A stretch of DNA of 64,000 nt from Chryseosolibacter sp036402115 (GCA_036402115.1 DASWTM010000027.1:1-64000), one strand, 5' to 3'. Positions 46,301 to 55,452 are shown, numbered from the stretch's first letter. Notes: a model not told the origin generated them from the sequence alone. A program made the numbers and translations.

Positions 46301-48219
46301 CAGATGGCACGCAGGAGAGACCAATACCAGGGAGTAAACTACTAAAGTTCTGGGTTCCACCCCCTGTCGTAAAAATCACAGCACCTGCCGATCGACAATC
46401 TTTTACGGCGCCAGCATCCATTATTCTCAAGGCAGACGCTTCAAGCGAAGCAGGAATCGCTAAGGTGGAATTTTTTGATGAAACTGAGTACGGGAATCCT
46501 TACAAAATCGGTGAAGACTTCACGGCTCCCTATGAAATTACATGGAATAATGTACAAGCTGGGGATTATCTAGTGTATGCAATGGCCACAGCAAAGGATG
46601 AGCAGCTCTCTTTTGCTTCAGTGGATATATCAGTCACCAGTCCTGATGCCTGTGCAGGCACGGGTGCAATTGAGCGGGAAGTCTGGACGGGCATCACCGG
46701 TAAAGCCATTTCATCAATACCACTTTCCGCAACGCCATCGTCAGTCGACAATCTTACGCGGTTTGAGGCTCCGTATAATGTCGCTGATAATTATGGTGCG
46801 CGCATTCGCGGATTTGTTTGCGTACCGTCATCTGGCAACTATGTATTCTGGATTTGCAGCGATGATAATAGTGAATTATGGTTGAGTGAAGGAGATGATA
46901 ATCCAGCAAATAAAACAAAGATTGCCTCCGTTACGGGATACACCAGCCGATTGCAATGGACCAAATACCCCACGCAGCAATCAGCACCAGTTTACCTCTA
47001 TGCCGGAAAGAGATATTATATTGAAGCGTTGCATAAAGAAGGTACCGGTGGTGACCACCTTGCCGTTGGCTGGCAACTACCCGACGGCACATTGGAACGG
47101 CCAATCCCAGGCAATAGGCTTTTGCCATTCAACACATCAGTCAATGATAACCCCGTTGTCTCCATAATAACACCTGCCGATGGGCACGTTTACCCCGCAC
47201 CAGCATCTATAACAATTGAAGCAAGTGCATCTGATCCCGATGGAACAATAACTAATGTGGAGTTTTATAATGGTTCAACTAAACTAGGAGAAGATGCGAC
47301 CGCTCCTTATACATATACATGGAGTAACGTGCAGTCAGGCTCGTATACATTGAGCGTGGTAGCCACTGATAATTCCAATGGCTCAACGCGCGCCAGTGTG
47401 CAGGTTTCGGTCGCAAGTTATTGTAGCGCTAGTGGTCATATTAAGCGGGAAGTATGGGCAGATGTTCCAGGAACGTCGGTGTCATCCATTCCGTTAAGCT
47501 CGCCGCCTACATCAACGAGCAATCTTACCCAACTTGAGGCGCCATCCAACACAGGTAGTAATTACGGGGCTCGTATCAGGGGTTTCGTGTGTGCACCCAC
47601 CAGTGGAGACTATACGTTCTGGATTTCAAGCGATGATAACAGCGAACTTTGGTTAAGCATAGATAATAATCCTGCAAATAAGGCGAAGATAGCGTCAGTC
47701 ACGGGATATACTGCAGTTCGGCAATGGACTAAATACGCTACGCAGAGATCCTCGCCAATATCTTTAACAGCGGGAAGGGAATATTATATCGAAGTCCTCC
47801 ATAAAGAAGCCAGCGGGGTTGATCATGTATCGGTGGGCTGGCAACTACCCGACGGTACACAGGAGCTCCCCATTCCTGGTATAAGGCTTTCCCCATTTGT
47901 CGAGCCTGCCGCTATACCATATTCGCCGTCATCATATGCGATCAACGAAAGTGAACTCATCACATTGTTTCCTAACCCTTATAAATATGGCTCATTAGCG
48001 ATCGATATCAGCGAACTTAAATTTGACGACGAACTGAAGCCGGTGCGAATTGAAATCACATCACCGGCGGGAGTCATCGTCTATTCATCGTTGGTTTCAT
48101 GCATCCACGCTTGTGACAAGCTTGAACTTCAGCTGGCACCGAGTCTTCCTCAAGGGATTTATTTTGTTAATGTAGTTTATAAAAGTAAGCGGTTTTCAAA
48201 AAAATTGATGGTTAACTAG
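43390..48219 (+). CDS. Giant secreted protein: sortilin-like propeller, three Ig/PA14 modules, type A sorting domain
   Basis: A 1609-residue exported protein. Residues about 110-730 are BNR/VPS10-type propeller repeats (SDDGHTWS, STDGGNTWV, SSDAGTNWT, STDNGASWS). Then follow three modules of about 258 residues starting near 735, 993 and 1250. Each has an Ig-like domain (VSITSPADGQTY, ... YTLTAKAFDNG) and a PA14-like domain (YGARIRGYVCTQFSGSYTFW, SSDDNSELWLS, GGDHLAVGWQLPDG). The last 75 residues (LITLFPNPYKYGS, GIYFVNVVYKSKRFSKKLMVN seen as GIYFVNVVYKS and KRFSKKLMVN) are a type A sorting domain for the type IX secretion system. PA14 domains often bind glycans, and sortilin-like propellers bind proteins or glycans, so an adhesin or surface hydrolase is likely. 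No enzyme domain was identified. Confidence 0.88.
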   Translation: MTSFHSDRTSVKFLFFSFICVFISMTSSGQVFKEIIDKSKTRNFKEIQRLVERHYEGKDKGKGSGYKQWKRWEYFYSTRLDKNGDVPNISELEFQAIQELKAKKRQSAQGRISSPSLGRWEPFGPLSHTYGTHIGRINRVTVDPADGDIIYAGAPSGGLWRSLDDGHTWSCLTETVLSTIGVSDIAIDPHSPVNDRTIFIQTGDASGGALPSMGLMKSVDNGVTWAKCSHPQGLRVNKILYHPADAGVLFTVGEGIYKSTDGGNTWVLKNSFGYLDIEFHPINKAILYASGPNGGVRSVDSGETWQSIPSVPKLTTGYIAVTAANPQLVYFYNTSELHKSTDQGITFKLVSTKTVNTQGNYCKAFAVSQTDANTIVVGGVDAFISNDGGITWGNINTGHVDHHSFEFFNGFLYAANDGGITRVDVTTKTTFDLSAGLNITQSYAIGHDKSDASRVITGTQDNGTSLVTGTRGAAINSGDGMECFFDYADPNILYTTTQFGDLYKHESGSRGRLINPAGFRQAGAWVTPFIMDPNNNKVLYVGYNDLWRSSDAGTNWTNVTKGTAGYGYLKKIVIAPSNSNIIYLLRDNPPFYRSTDNGASWSGFSMPGHQLIIHPQNPNILWSVVTGFDEGNKIYKSIDAGTTWSNISGSIPNVPINSSVYHKGSQNGIYLGTDVGIFYKDDTLPDWVPYDAGMPFAIINDLEINYTASKIYAGTYGRGIWVSDLYGFVNPSPTVSITSPADGQTYAAPAAITIQATADDTNGTVTKVELQYQNNANPVPVKVGEDTSAPYNFTWNNIPAGRYTLTAKAFDNGNAANTSAPVTVSIHDGCNGTGVEHEMWQNIAGRDISLIPLAARADTIRKLSAFEAPSRIGDNYGARIRGYVCTQFSGSYTFWISSDDNSELWLSSDANPANKRKIASVTGYTGVRQWNKYASQQSAPITLIGGEQYYIEALHKEATGGDHLAVGWQLPDGTQERPIPGSKLLKFWVPPPVVKITAPADRQSFTAPASIILKADASSEAGIAKVEFFDETEYGNPYKIGEDFTAPYEITWNNVQAGDYLVYAMATAKDEQLSFASVDISVTSPDACAGTGAIEREVWTGITGKAISSIPLSATPSSVDNLTRFEAPYNVADNYGARIRGFVCVPSSGNYVFWICSDDNSELWLSEGDDNPANKTKIASVTGYTSRLQWTKYPTQQSAPVYLYAGKRYYIEALHKEGTGGDHLAVGWQLPDGTLERPIPGNRLLPFNTSVNDNPVVSIITPADGHVYPAPASITIEASASDPDGTITNVEFYNGSTKLGEDATAPYTYTWSNVQSGSYTLSVVATDNSNGSTRASVQVSVASYCSASGHIKREVWADVPGTSVSSIPLSSPPTSTSNLTQLEAPSNTGSNYGARIRGFVCAPTSGDYTFWISSDDNSELWLSIDNNPANKAKIASVTGYTAVRQWTKYATQRSSPISLTAGREYYIEVLHKEASGVDHVSVGWQLPDGTQELPIPGIRLSPFVEPAAIPYSPSSYAINESELITLFPNPYKYGSLAIDISELKFDDELKPVRIEITSPAGVIVYSSLVSCIHACDKLELQLAPSLPQGIYFVNVVYKSKRFSKKLMVN

Positions 48220-48768
48220 TTTTGTAAACAAGCTATCAAATTGGCCCCAGGCAGGCGACGCTACTCCGTTATGAAAATACACAACCCGGCCGCACCGTTT
48301 CCCGTACAGGGCATGCATAACGTCTCACAACTTATACACCTGGTTAGGATATTGACGCTCAGAAGTCAAGATTGTATTGTTAAAATCCAAAGGCCGGCCT
48401 GATCGAAGCTTTTAAAATCCCGCTGTTCCTGAAGCCATCCGCAAATACAGGATAAGAATTATGTCGCAGAAAAAGGTAACTAATCTTTATAAATCCTGAA
48501 TGAAAATCGGGAAGCGGGTTATCCTTTGTTAGCTGGACAAGCAGTTCCGGGCGGCCTATTGCCTGCGGTCCGATTATAACAAGACCAATATACGCTGTTG
48601 CGATGCGCGCTAAAGCATTAATAAAAACTGCGAGACTCACGCGGTACAGCAGAGCCTTGTCTGTGCTTAAATTGTTCATGTCGGAATGTTCAGCTGATTT
48701 CGAAGGTCAGTACTCTTCTGGACGGAATCACAATTTAGGGGTTTGAACTTTTCTGTGATGCCGCGGTT
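48220..48768. other. Intergenic stretch with one doubtful small frame
   Basis: Between the giant gene and the small lipoprotein gene. A minus-strand ATG frame of 99 codons (48679-48380) has no motif and no ribosome site, so it is not listed as a gene. No terminator hairpin with a T-tract was recognised after the giant gene. Confidence 0.35.
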
Positions 48769-48978
48769 TTATCTCGGTAACGCGTGGTTTGGATTTTCCT
48801 CATGCATATGAAGTGTCGACCTGCGGACAATATCAAATTCCGTCATAGGAATGGAACATTTGTACTCAGGGGCAATCGTTGCTGCAAACCTATGCCGGTT
48901 GGCAGGGCAATAATTGCAGCTGAGGAGAATAAAAATCCAAGCGATGATCATAATAAGAATAAATATCTTCGTTTTCAT
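48769..48978 (-). CDS. Small putative lipoprotein
   Basis: A 69-residue product with an N-terminal lysine pair, a hydrophobic stretch (IFILIMIIAWIFILLSC) and a lipobox-like LLSC with cysteine at residue 21, followed by a short polar tail. It starts 25 bp after the NHL-repeat lipoprotein gene on the same strand, which supports co-transcription. No family is recognised. Small size and lack of homologues known to me leave room for a chance frame. Confidence 0.42.
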   Translation of the reverse strand: MKTKIFILIMIIAWIFILLSCNYCPANRHRFAATIAPEYKCSIPMTEFDIVRRSTLHMHEENPNHALPR

Positions 48979-49003
48979 AACCGGGTGCGGTTCTTTAACC
49001 GGA

Positions 49004-50536
49004 TTAATTGAACGTCACGCTTCGTATTTTGTGGTTGTAATAGTCAACGACATACAGTTCCCCGTCCTTGCCTAGAAACACGCCAGTGGGTAAATTAAAC
49101 AAAGCTTGAGAATCGGATCCAATCTGATAGCCGGCGATGCTTCCCGCTACTGTTGACACATATCCCGAGTTGGTAAGCTTCCTGATGCGGTGATTATTTT
49201 GGTCGGCGATGAAGATATTGTCATTGGCATCGACACAAATAGAAACGGGTCGACTGAACCTGGCCGACGTTGCAAACCCGTCTTGATATCCGGATGCAAA
49301 CCCTCCTAATGTTGAAACAACTCCTGAACTGCTGATCCTGCGGATTACCGAATTGTCTACATCTGCAATAATAAGCTCACCCTTGCTGTTGAGAGCAATA
49401 TCAGATGGGAAGCTGAACTGTGCACTTGCTGCAACCCCGTTTGCCAATCCCCTGGTGGTGCCGGCATACGTAGTAACATCTCCGGCAGGGCTAATCTTCC
49501 TGATCTTGTGATTCTGCGAGTCAGTTACGTAAATATTTCCGCTTGCGTCAACACAGAGTCCCCGCAGATAGTTAAAGCGTGCGTTTGGTCCGGTGCCGTC
49601 GACATAGCCGCTGACAATTCCCCCGGCAATTGTGCTGACCGTTCCGGTGGTTGAAATTTTGCGGACCCTGTGCTGATCACTCACGTACAGGTTGCCTGAG
49701 GCATCAAACGCAAAACCAGTAATGCGCGTGAACTGTGCCGAGGACAAATCTCCGTCGGATGTGCCCGGTGTAGAACCAGCATAGACAGACACTTCCCCGG
49801 TGGTGGAAATCCTGCGTATCTGACCTGTGTTGTATTCGCCTACATAGATATTACCCGTCTTGTCCGCGATTGCAGCTGCGAGAAATTCAAATCTGGCTGT
49901 TGACGCAGGACCGTTTTGATAGCCGGCAGTGCTGCCTGCTTTGTCAGATACATTTGCTGCCAGATAGTTGAAGTTCGGAAAAGAAAACTCAGTGCCATCA
50001 ACTTCCACCCTGATGGGGCCATCGCCCGCACTGTTGGGTACATACACGTCGTATTCCTTGTTCACTTCTGTGCCTGCATTGGCCGCAGTCCCGTTAAAAA
50101 GAAAGCGCGGGTAGCCGGTTGTATTATTTAGCTTTATTTTAATGAGGTCCCCGGCGCCGCCTGACGAGGGTGAAACTGACGCGATCCCGCGAGCCGTTAC
50201 TTCAAAGTTACCAGTCATTACACTCTTCCCTCTCACAGTAATGGTGATCGGACCTGATTGTGCCCCCTGCGGAACAACGACTTTCAGCTCAGTTGATTTT
50301 GCTTCCCTGACTTCTGCTTTGACGGAACCTCCGAAATTCACGGTATTGAGAAGAGGCTCGGAGTCGAAGTTTGTACCCGTTATCACTACCGTAGTACCTA
50401 CCGGCCCTGTTAAGGGAGAAACAGATGTGACTTGCGGCACAAGTCCCGCCGGGGTGGTGTCGTCTTTATCGCAGGATAATAAAACAGTCGTAAGCAAAGA
50501 TACCCCATAAAGAATGAGGCTGCGTTTTGTATTCAT
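49004..50536 (-). CDS. IPT/TIG and NHL-repeat lipoprotein
   Basis: A 510-residue lipoprotein (VLLSC, Cys at residue 22). Residues about 33-115 form an IPT/TIG immunoglobulin-like domain (VTSVSPLTGPVGTTVVITGT), a second partly degenerate one follows to about 195, and residues 205-510 are NHL propeller repeats, each with a version of DASGNIYV-D-N-KIRKIS and a VSTIAGG strand. Proteins of this build are common in Cytophagales; they are surface or periplasmic binding proteins with no catalytic site. The next gene on the same strand is the small lipoprotein. Confidence 0.88.
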   Translation of the reverse strand: MNTKRSLILYGVSLLTTVLLSCDKDDTTPAGLVPQVTSVSPLTGPVGTTVVITGTNFDSEPLLNTVNFGGSVKAEVREAKSTELKVVVPQGAQSGPITITVRGKSVMTGNFEVTARGIASVSPSSGGAGDLIKIKLNNTTGYPRFLFNGTAANAGTEVNKEYDVYVPNSAGDGPIRVEVDGTEFSFPNFNYLAANVSDKAGSTAGYQNGPASTARFEFLAAAIADKTGNIYVGEYNTGQIRRISTTGEVSVYAGSTPGTSDGDLSSAQFTRITGFAFDASGNLYVSDQHRVRKISTTGTVSTIAGGIVSGYVDGTGPNARFNYLRGLCVDASGNIYVTDSQNHKIRKISPAGDVTTYAGTTRGLANGVAASAQFSFPSDIALNSKGELIIADVDNSVIRRISSSGVVSTLGGFASGYQDGFATSARFSRPVSICVDANDNIFIADQNNHRIRKLTNSGYVSTVAGSIAGYQIGSDSQALFNLPTGVFLGKDGELYVVDYYNHKIRSVTFN

Positions 50537-50815
50537 GGCAGTAGAGTTTGTCCAATTATATTGAACAACTACCGTTCAGCTTAGAATTAATCGGTGGTCT
50601 GTGTACTTAGATCGCTGACCGCTGCACAACGCACTGGCTAGGCGTTACTGTATGAAGGGTATATTCCTTGGCTCTGCGTACTGCCCGGAGTCGCTTTGAG
50701 GAACGGAAAGTAGCTGTCCAGCATTTGGAATGTTGACCTGGCGATGGCATGAGAGGTGCTTTCACTCTGTAACCGGCGGTCCGCGCCCTCTTGTCCTAAA
50801 CCATTCAGATGGTGT

Positions 50816-51989
50816 CTACCGTCCCTGATATTTAAAATCCGATTTAACAATTTCTCCTGTTTCAATCGTAGCACTGGTTCTTTTTGATAATCCATTCACG
50901 TTGGTGAAAAGCAAAAACTGGGACGGGAGCCCTTCTGCTGCTACAATGCTGCTGCTGTTCCGGAGTTCGTAATGCAGGTGTACAACATTACCGGTTGACC
51001 CGGAAAAACCCACTGATCCTAAAAGCTGACCCTGCTTCACACGGTCACCTGTTTTAACTCTCAGGCTGCCTTTCTTAAAATGGGCAAGCAGACTATACTC
51101 CCCGTTTTCATGATCAATTATGATATAATTTCCAGAAAAACTGCCGGGATCGGCCAGCGAAAGTTTCGATCCCGGAATAACGTTCCCGTTTGCAAATGAA
51201 TTGTCTTTGACAGAATCGCGGGCCGCTACCACAACCCCGTCTGCCGGGGAATAGACATTTGCGTTATGGCTGTACCAGTTGTCAAGGTTTTGCGGATCGA
51301 TATCGAATAGTCGGAAGTCATTATTTATGACACACAAGTCATAAGCGTACCGACTTGAATTTGACGATAAGCCCATTTGGCGCGCAACCGGATGAAGGAT
51401 GTCAACTCTTCGGTGGTGTGAGTAAAAGTCGTTACCGTCATACACCAGGATCGGACCTGCCAGCGGGAGGACAAGTTTTGTCCTGCACATGTAACGAATT
51501 GGCAGCACCACACTCGAAATAGTTTCTGACAACGGCAACGCAACGCGGTTCCACTCAAAATCATACACAAGCGAATCCAGATCATAATGACGCCCGAAAG
51601 TGTGAAAAGGATTGAATATATAAAGGATTGAATATATAAAGGGATTGGCCCGGTCCGATCTCTCGCTCAGGTATTGTGTTAATACTGGGGGCCAGCCCAT
51701 TATCGTTCAAAAATTTGGTGATCATAAATATGCCACCCTTCGTGTACGCCCTTACGCGTACTGAACGCAGTGTATAACGGGATGATGAGTAATTGGTGAA
51801 TCTGAAATCAAAATTTAAATATTGGTTGTTTTCATCTGTTTCGATTAATGGAACCTGTGGAAAAACTTCGCTCCGGATTGAAAGTGAGTTCGCGGCCTGC
51901 GCAACCGGCTTCTCCGTGAGACTACCTTGTAATGCTTGACGATTGCATTTTAAAGCAAGCAACAATAATAAAACTGTTATTGTTTGCAT
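50816..51989 (-). pseudogene. M23-like peptidase lipoprotein gene disrupted by a 16-bp tandem duplication
   Basis: The first part (ATG 51989, signal LLALKC, frame stopping at 51582) and the second part (open to 50816) are one gene. The unit AAAGGATTGAATATAT occurs twice in direct tandem (51606-51621 and 51622-51637). Taking out one copy joins the frames as GQSLYIFNPFHTFGRHYDLD and yields one protein of about 385 residues. The C-terminal half is an M23/LytM-like domain: NANVYSPADGVVVAARDS, YIIIDHENGEYSLLAHFKKG, VGFSGSTGNVVHLHYEL with the H-x-H pair. The first zinc ligand region reads SSRYAYDLCV instead of H-x3-D, so hydrolytic activity would be doubtful even in the repaired protein. Listed as a broken gene; a sequencing or assembly error could also explain it. 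Confidence 0.8.
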
Positions 51990-52308
51990 AAACTTTTTCT
52001 CGCTGGTGCAAAAAAACAAACACCACCGGGTTTAACTTGTTACAAATTGTCTTCGGGGCGTTCGAGAAATTCTTTGAGATGTGCGTTTAAAACCAACTGC
52101 TTTCACTTCGGGTTCCCGGGCTGGCTGGCACAGCGGTAAGCCCCTTGGAACAGTGTCCTGCCTGCATCACGTACGCCTTGCGTATAGGCATGGCGTTGTA
52201 TAAACGCACCGGCTGTTTTGCAGCTCATTTCAACGGGACCGGTACACGTTGCGCCGTAAATGGATGGTTGGATAAGAACGGCCATTATAGTTTTACGAAA
52301 AAAAATAA
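51990..52308. other. Divergent intergenic region
   Basis: About 320 bp between the disrupted M23-like gene and a lipoprotein gene read in the other direction. Both promoters should lie here. I see no gene, RNA or clear promoter element; the minus-strand frame overlapping it has no motif. Confidence 0.4.
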
Positions 52309-52953
52309 ATGAAAAAAACATTTTTTTATCCACTAGCAGCGACTTTTGTATTATTGCTTGGAGCATGTAAAGATGAAGAGGCGAAGAGTCCTTCAATTAC
52401 TGACCCATCAGTATATGTCTGGGTAGACGACAAGAAGGGCGCACCCATCGCGGCCAATCCATTAAACTCCGGCGACGGCTGGAGACTTGAAAATGCCAGA
52501 GTAAGTGACAACAGACTTGTACTGGGGCCAGCAACGTGGTCGCAGGCTCAGCGGGAAATCGATCTGGCCGCCGTACCCGGTTGGCAAATTGAAATGGACG
52601 TAACCCCAAATGCATTGGCGGGATCAAACGAGATTCAGTGGGAATCTGACAAGGCAGGCAATTACTACCAGTTTGTTCTTTACACTGATATCGGAAAGTA
52701 TTTCATCAATCGGAAAGGAACGTCTGCAACATTTGGTCCGGCCACGGAAAGCAGGGCTATCGAAGGGTATTCAAAGGACAAAGCTTTCACCCTTACCATC
52801 CGGAAGGCAAATGACAAACTGCATTTCTTCATCGACAAAAAGTTTGTCGTTTCGCGATCCTATGAGGCGGGTTACGGAAAAGGTTTGGACCTGCTGGGAA
52901 TGAATAACTCCCAGGCAACCATCAGCAACATAAGTATTATTAAAACAAAATAA
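52309..52953 (+). CDS. Lipoprotein with concanavalin-like (laminin G/DUF1080-type) domain
   Basis: A 214-residue lipoprotein with signal VLLLGAC (Cys at residue 20). The rest is one beta-sandwich: GWRLENARVSDNRLVLGP, WQIEMDVTPNALAGSNEIQW, YYQFVLYTDIGKYFINRKG and a closing FTLTIRKANDKLHFFIDKKF strand pair. This is the pattern of LamG/DUF1080-type carbohydrate-binding sandwich domains. No catalytic residues are seen. It is a single-gene unit followed by a terminator. Confidence 0.78.
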   Translation: MKKTFFYPLAATFVLLLGACKDEEAKSPSITDPSVYVWVDDKKGAPIAANPLNSGDGWRLENARVSDNRLVLGPATWSQAQREIDLAAVPGWQIEMDVTPNALAGSNEIQWESDKAGNYYQFVLYTDIGKYFINRKGTSATFGPATESRAIEGYSKDKAFTLTIRKANDKLHFFIDKKFVVSRSYEAGYGKGLDLLGMNNSQATISNISIIKTK

Positions 52954-52960
52954 AGCCAGA

Positions 52961-52996
52961 AGGTGCCATAACCGTTAGGGGTATGGCACTTTCTTT
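52961..52996 (+). terminator. Rho-independent terminator
   Basis: GTGCCATA (52963-52970) pairs with TATGGCAC (52982-52989), and the stem is followed by TTTCTTT. It lies 8 bp after the stop of the concanavalin-like lipoprotein gene. Confidence 0.75.
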
Positions 52997-53072
52997 CATT
53001 TCTCTGATGTCACAGAGGCTGGCCAGCTTGCCAGCCCACGCAGTGCATTATGGCTTAAAATCGCAGCTGAAT

Positions 53073-53549
53073 TTATTCCGGACTGACACGCTTGTAGTTT
53101 AATATGACCGCAGTCGCAAGGCTGTTTGATACAAGCACACAATTCCAAAGTATAAACTCGAAGGCAATTAATGAAAGCGGCTCATTCATTACGTTATAGG
53201 GAAGATAAAATTCAAACCACGGTACCATTACCAACGAAAAAATTACTCCGATTGTTAGTCCCCGTTTCAGCCATGTACCCTTCAGCCGTGAATCGAGAAA
53301 TATAAAAATACCCGCCATGATCCCGCCGCAGAAGACAAACGCTTTCAGTACGAGCCATTCATCAAAGTTCATTCTCGGCAGTGGCTCAATGCTGAAAAAA
53401 TTTGCGAGCATTTTTTCGCTTTGATGCTCCGGCGATGCAAGGATAGCTTGCGCTCCGCTCATGACAAAAAAAATCACGAAGTTACAGTACCAGATCGGTC
53501 CCGCCAGGGCAACGGCAAGAACTCGTCGAAACGTCTTGGTCATTGTCAT
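53073..53549 (-). CDS. Small integral membrane protein, hypothetical
   Basis: A 158-residue protein with four predicted membrane helices (ALAGPIWYCNFVIFFVMSG, LVLKAFVFCGGIMAGIFIFL, GLTIGVIFSLVMVPWFEFYL, FILWNCVLVSNSLATAVIL). I do not recognise the family with certainty. It starts 249 bp from the sigma factor gene on the same strand, too far to assume one operon. Likely an inner-membrane protein. Confidence 0.65.
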   Translation of the reverse strand: MTMTKTFRRVLAVALAGPIWYCNFVIFFVMSGAQAILASPEHQSEKMLANFFSIEPLPRMNFDEWLVLKAFVFCGGIMAGIFIFLDSRLKGTWLKRGLTIGVIFSLVMVPWFEFYLPYNVMNEPLSLIAFEFILWNCVLVSNSLATAVILNYKRVSPE

Positions 53550-53797
53550 AGTCTATTAAATTTGAAGGAGTTCTGTTCGGGCAATTTTCCAGACAATAAC
53601 TCCATTCACTTTTTCGAAGTAAGTCAGCCGGCTATGCTCAATGTTAATATTTCTTTGATGTGTGTGGTTTTGACGCTCAGGCGTTGAGCCGGATTGGGGT
53701 TTCTCATAGATAAGTTAATCCTGGTCCCTGACACGAGATTGTGATTGCAGAATGGATGCGCTTTCCTTCTGGTGCATTAATCTGCCCCAAGGGTTGG

Positions 53798-55054
53798 TTA
53801 ACCCAAGTTTTGGCCCTGTTGGGTTATGGCGCGCTGAAGCTTCCTGTCAATCATTAAACGATCGCCTGCCAAGGGAGTTAACACCAATGCCCTGCGTAAA
53901 TGAAACACCTCTTTTTCAATGTTGACTCCATTGTAGAGCTCAGCTAAAAGGCAATGGTAAAAATAATTGTGGGGCATGTTAATCTTTTCTGCATCTGCTA
54001 TCGCACGCAATTTGCCGTGAACTTTTGAAACAGCAAAAGCCCTGCTTAACGCGGCCATGGGAGAATTATTACACGCAAGCAATTGATCATATAGCATAAG
54101 CACGTTCTGCCATTTGTCACAGCCAGGCTCTTCTCTTTTTGTGTGCCAATAGGCGATCGCTGCTTCGAGGTGGAACTTTGTGACGCGATCGCCGCGCGCA
54201 GCCATATTGAGAAAGTACTCGCCTTTGTCAATGAGGTCGGCGTCCCACAACCCGGTATTCTGCTCATCGTATAGAATCCGGTCACCCTGCTGGTCAATCC
54301 GGGCCTCAAATCTGGATGCATGAAAACACATTAAAGAGAGCAACGCGTTTACTTCCGGGCTGTTTGTTTCACTCGTATTTGTCATTAAAAAGGTTAGTCT
54401 CATAGCCTCTGTGCACAGCTCCCTGCGGATAACAATGTCCCGGTCCGAACCAAAATATCCTTCACTAAAGAGCAAATACAGGATTAATAAAACCGAATCC
54501 ATCCGATCGGTAATTTCTTGCTTAGTCGGAGACTGGATCTCGATCTCTTTTGCGCGGAGTTTGTCCTTGGCACGCTGCAGGCGTTTATATACAACTTCCT
54601 TGTTCGTGAGAAAAGCATTGGCTATCTGCTCAACCGAGAAGCCGCATAACAGTTTTAGTGCCAGGCCAACTCGCGCCTCTTTTGTATTGCAGGGATGACA
54701 AATGGCAAATAACATTGCCAATTCGCTGTCAACTATATTTTCATCCGAAAAGTTAAGGTCAATCTCGTGGCAGTGTGTCACCTGGCCTCTCAGGTGCTCA
54801 GACACGTTCACTAAAAAGATTTGATTTCTGCGCAGGTAATCAATCGTCTTGTTCCTGGCAACTGCATAGAGCCAACTGGTCGGATTGGCTGGGGGCCCTT
54901 CCGATGCCCATTTCTCAGAAGCTTCAAGAAAGACCGTGCTGACAATGTCTTCGACAACCGCTATGTGCCGGCTTCCAAACAATCTGCAAAGTACGGCAAT
55001 GATTTTGCGGTACTCGGTCTTGAACAATTGTTGGATAAGGTTTGAATATTCCAT
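53798..55054 (-). CDS. ECF42-type RNA polymerase sigma factor with C-terminal DUF6596/TPR extension
   Basis: Started at the ATG at 55054 (a TTG at 55075 is also in frame), this is a 418-residue sigma factor, about twice the length of ordinary ECF sigmas. Region 2 is at about 10-80 (VEDIVSTVFLEASEKW, NPTSWLYAVARNKTIDYLRR), region 4 at about 115-170 (LKLLCGFSVEQIANAFLTN, VYKRLQRAKDKLRA), and residues 180-418 are the DUF6596 plus helical extension typical of the ECF42 group. That group needs its C-terminal extension for activity and is not paired with an anti-sigma factor; its partner is a YCII (DGPF) protein. Such a gene lies 53 bp upstream on the same strand. Confidence 0.93.
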   Translation of the reverse strand: MEYSNLIQQLFKTEYRKIIAVLCRLFGSRHIAVVEDIVSTVFLEASEKWASEGPPANPTSWLYAVARNKTIDYLRRNQIFLVNVSEHLRGQVTHCHEIDLNFSDENIVDSELAMLFAICHPCNTKEARVGLALKLLCGFSVEQIANAFLTNKEVVYKRLQRAKDKLRAKEIEIQSPTKQEITDRMDSVLLILYLLFSEGYFGSDRDIVIRRELCTEAMRLTFLMTNTSETNSPEVNALLSLMCFHASRFEARIDQQGDRILYDEQNTGLWDADLIDKGEYFLNMAARGDRVTKFHLEAAIAYWHTKREEPGCDKWQNVLMLYDQLLACNNSPMAALSRAFAVSKVHGKLRAIADAEKINMPHNYFYHCLLAELYNGVNIEKEVFHLRRALVLTPLAGDRLMIDRKLQRAITQQGQNLG

Positions 55055-55107
55055 TGAAACAAGATACCAATGCAAAGGTACAAAGGTATCTTGTTCGCGC
55101 GGCCACT

Positions 55108-55452
55108 TTAACCTAACATAATCTCCCGGATCTCAACGCTTCCATCGACAGAAAGAACGGGGCACTGAGCTGCGACCGTTGCTGCATCTTCCAACGACGC
55201 AGCCCTGATCACCGCATAGCCGGCGATGGCTTCTTTGATCTCCATATACGGTCCGTCGGTTACCACACCTTTCGCTTTCACTACTTTACCCGTTTTGGGA
55301 ACAAGGCGGTTACCACGCTCACTCAGCCTGTTTTCCTGACCCAGGGCAGAGAACCAGTCAGCCCATTTTTTAGCCAGCGCTTGCATCTGGTCCGGTGAAG
55401 CAAAAGGCACCTTGCCATAGTCTGTCCTGAACACTAATAAAAAATCTTTCAT
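55108..55452 (-). CDS. YCII-related (DGPF) protein
   Basis: A 114-residue YCII-like protein. DGPY-MEIKEAIAGY (DGPYMEIKEAIAGYAVI) corresponds to the DGPF-E-KE signature, and ALAKKWADWFSALGQENRL is the preceding helix. Genes of this kind are paired with ECF42 sigma factors throughout bacteria, and the sigma factor here starts 53 bp downstream. Biochemical function is not established; a ferredoxin-like alpha/beta fold dimer is expected. It is the first gene of the two-gene unit and probably a target of the sigma factor. Confidence 0.93.
   Translation of the reverse strand: MKDFLLVFRTDYGKVPFASPDQMQALAKKWADWFSALGQENRLSERGNRLVPKTGKVVKAKGVVTDGPYMEIKEAIAGYAVIRAASLEDAATVAAQCPVLSVDGSVEIREIMLG

Noticed and set aside
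48380..48679. 99-codon minus-strand frame with an ATG start
   Set aside because: No motif, signal or ribosome site, and a sequence that does not resemble a folded protein; left as part of the intergenic stretch.
52103..52396. 97-codon minus-strand frame upstream of the concanavalin-like lipoprotein gene
   Set aside because: It overlaps the signal-peptide region of a well-supported gene and shows no motif.
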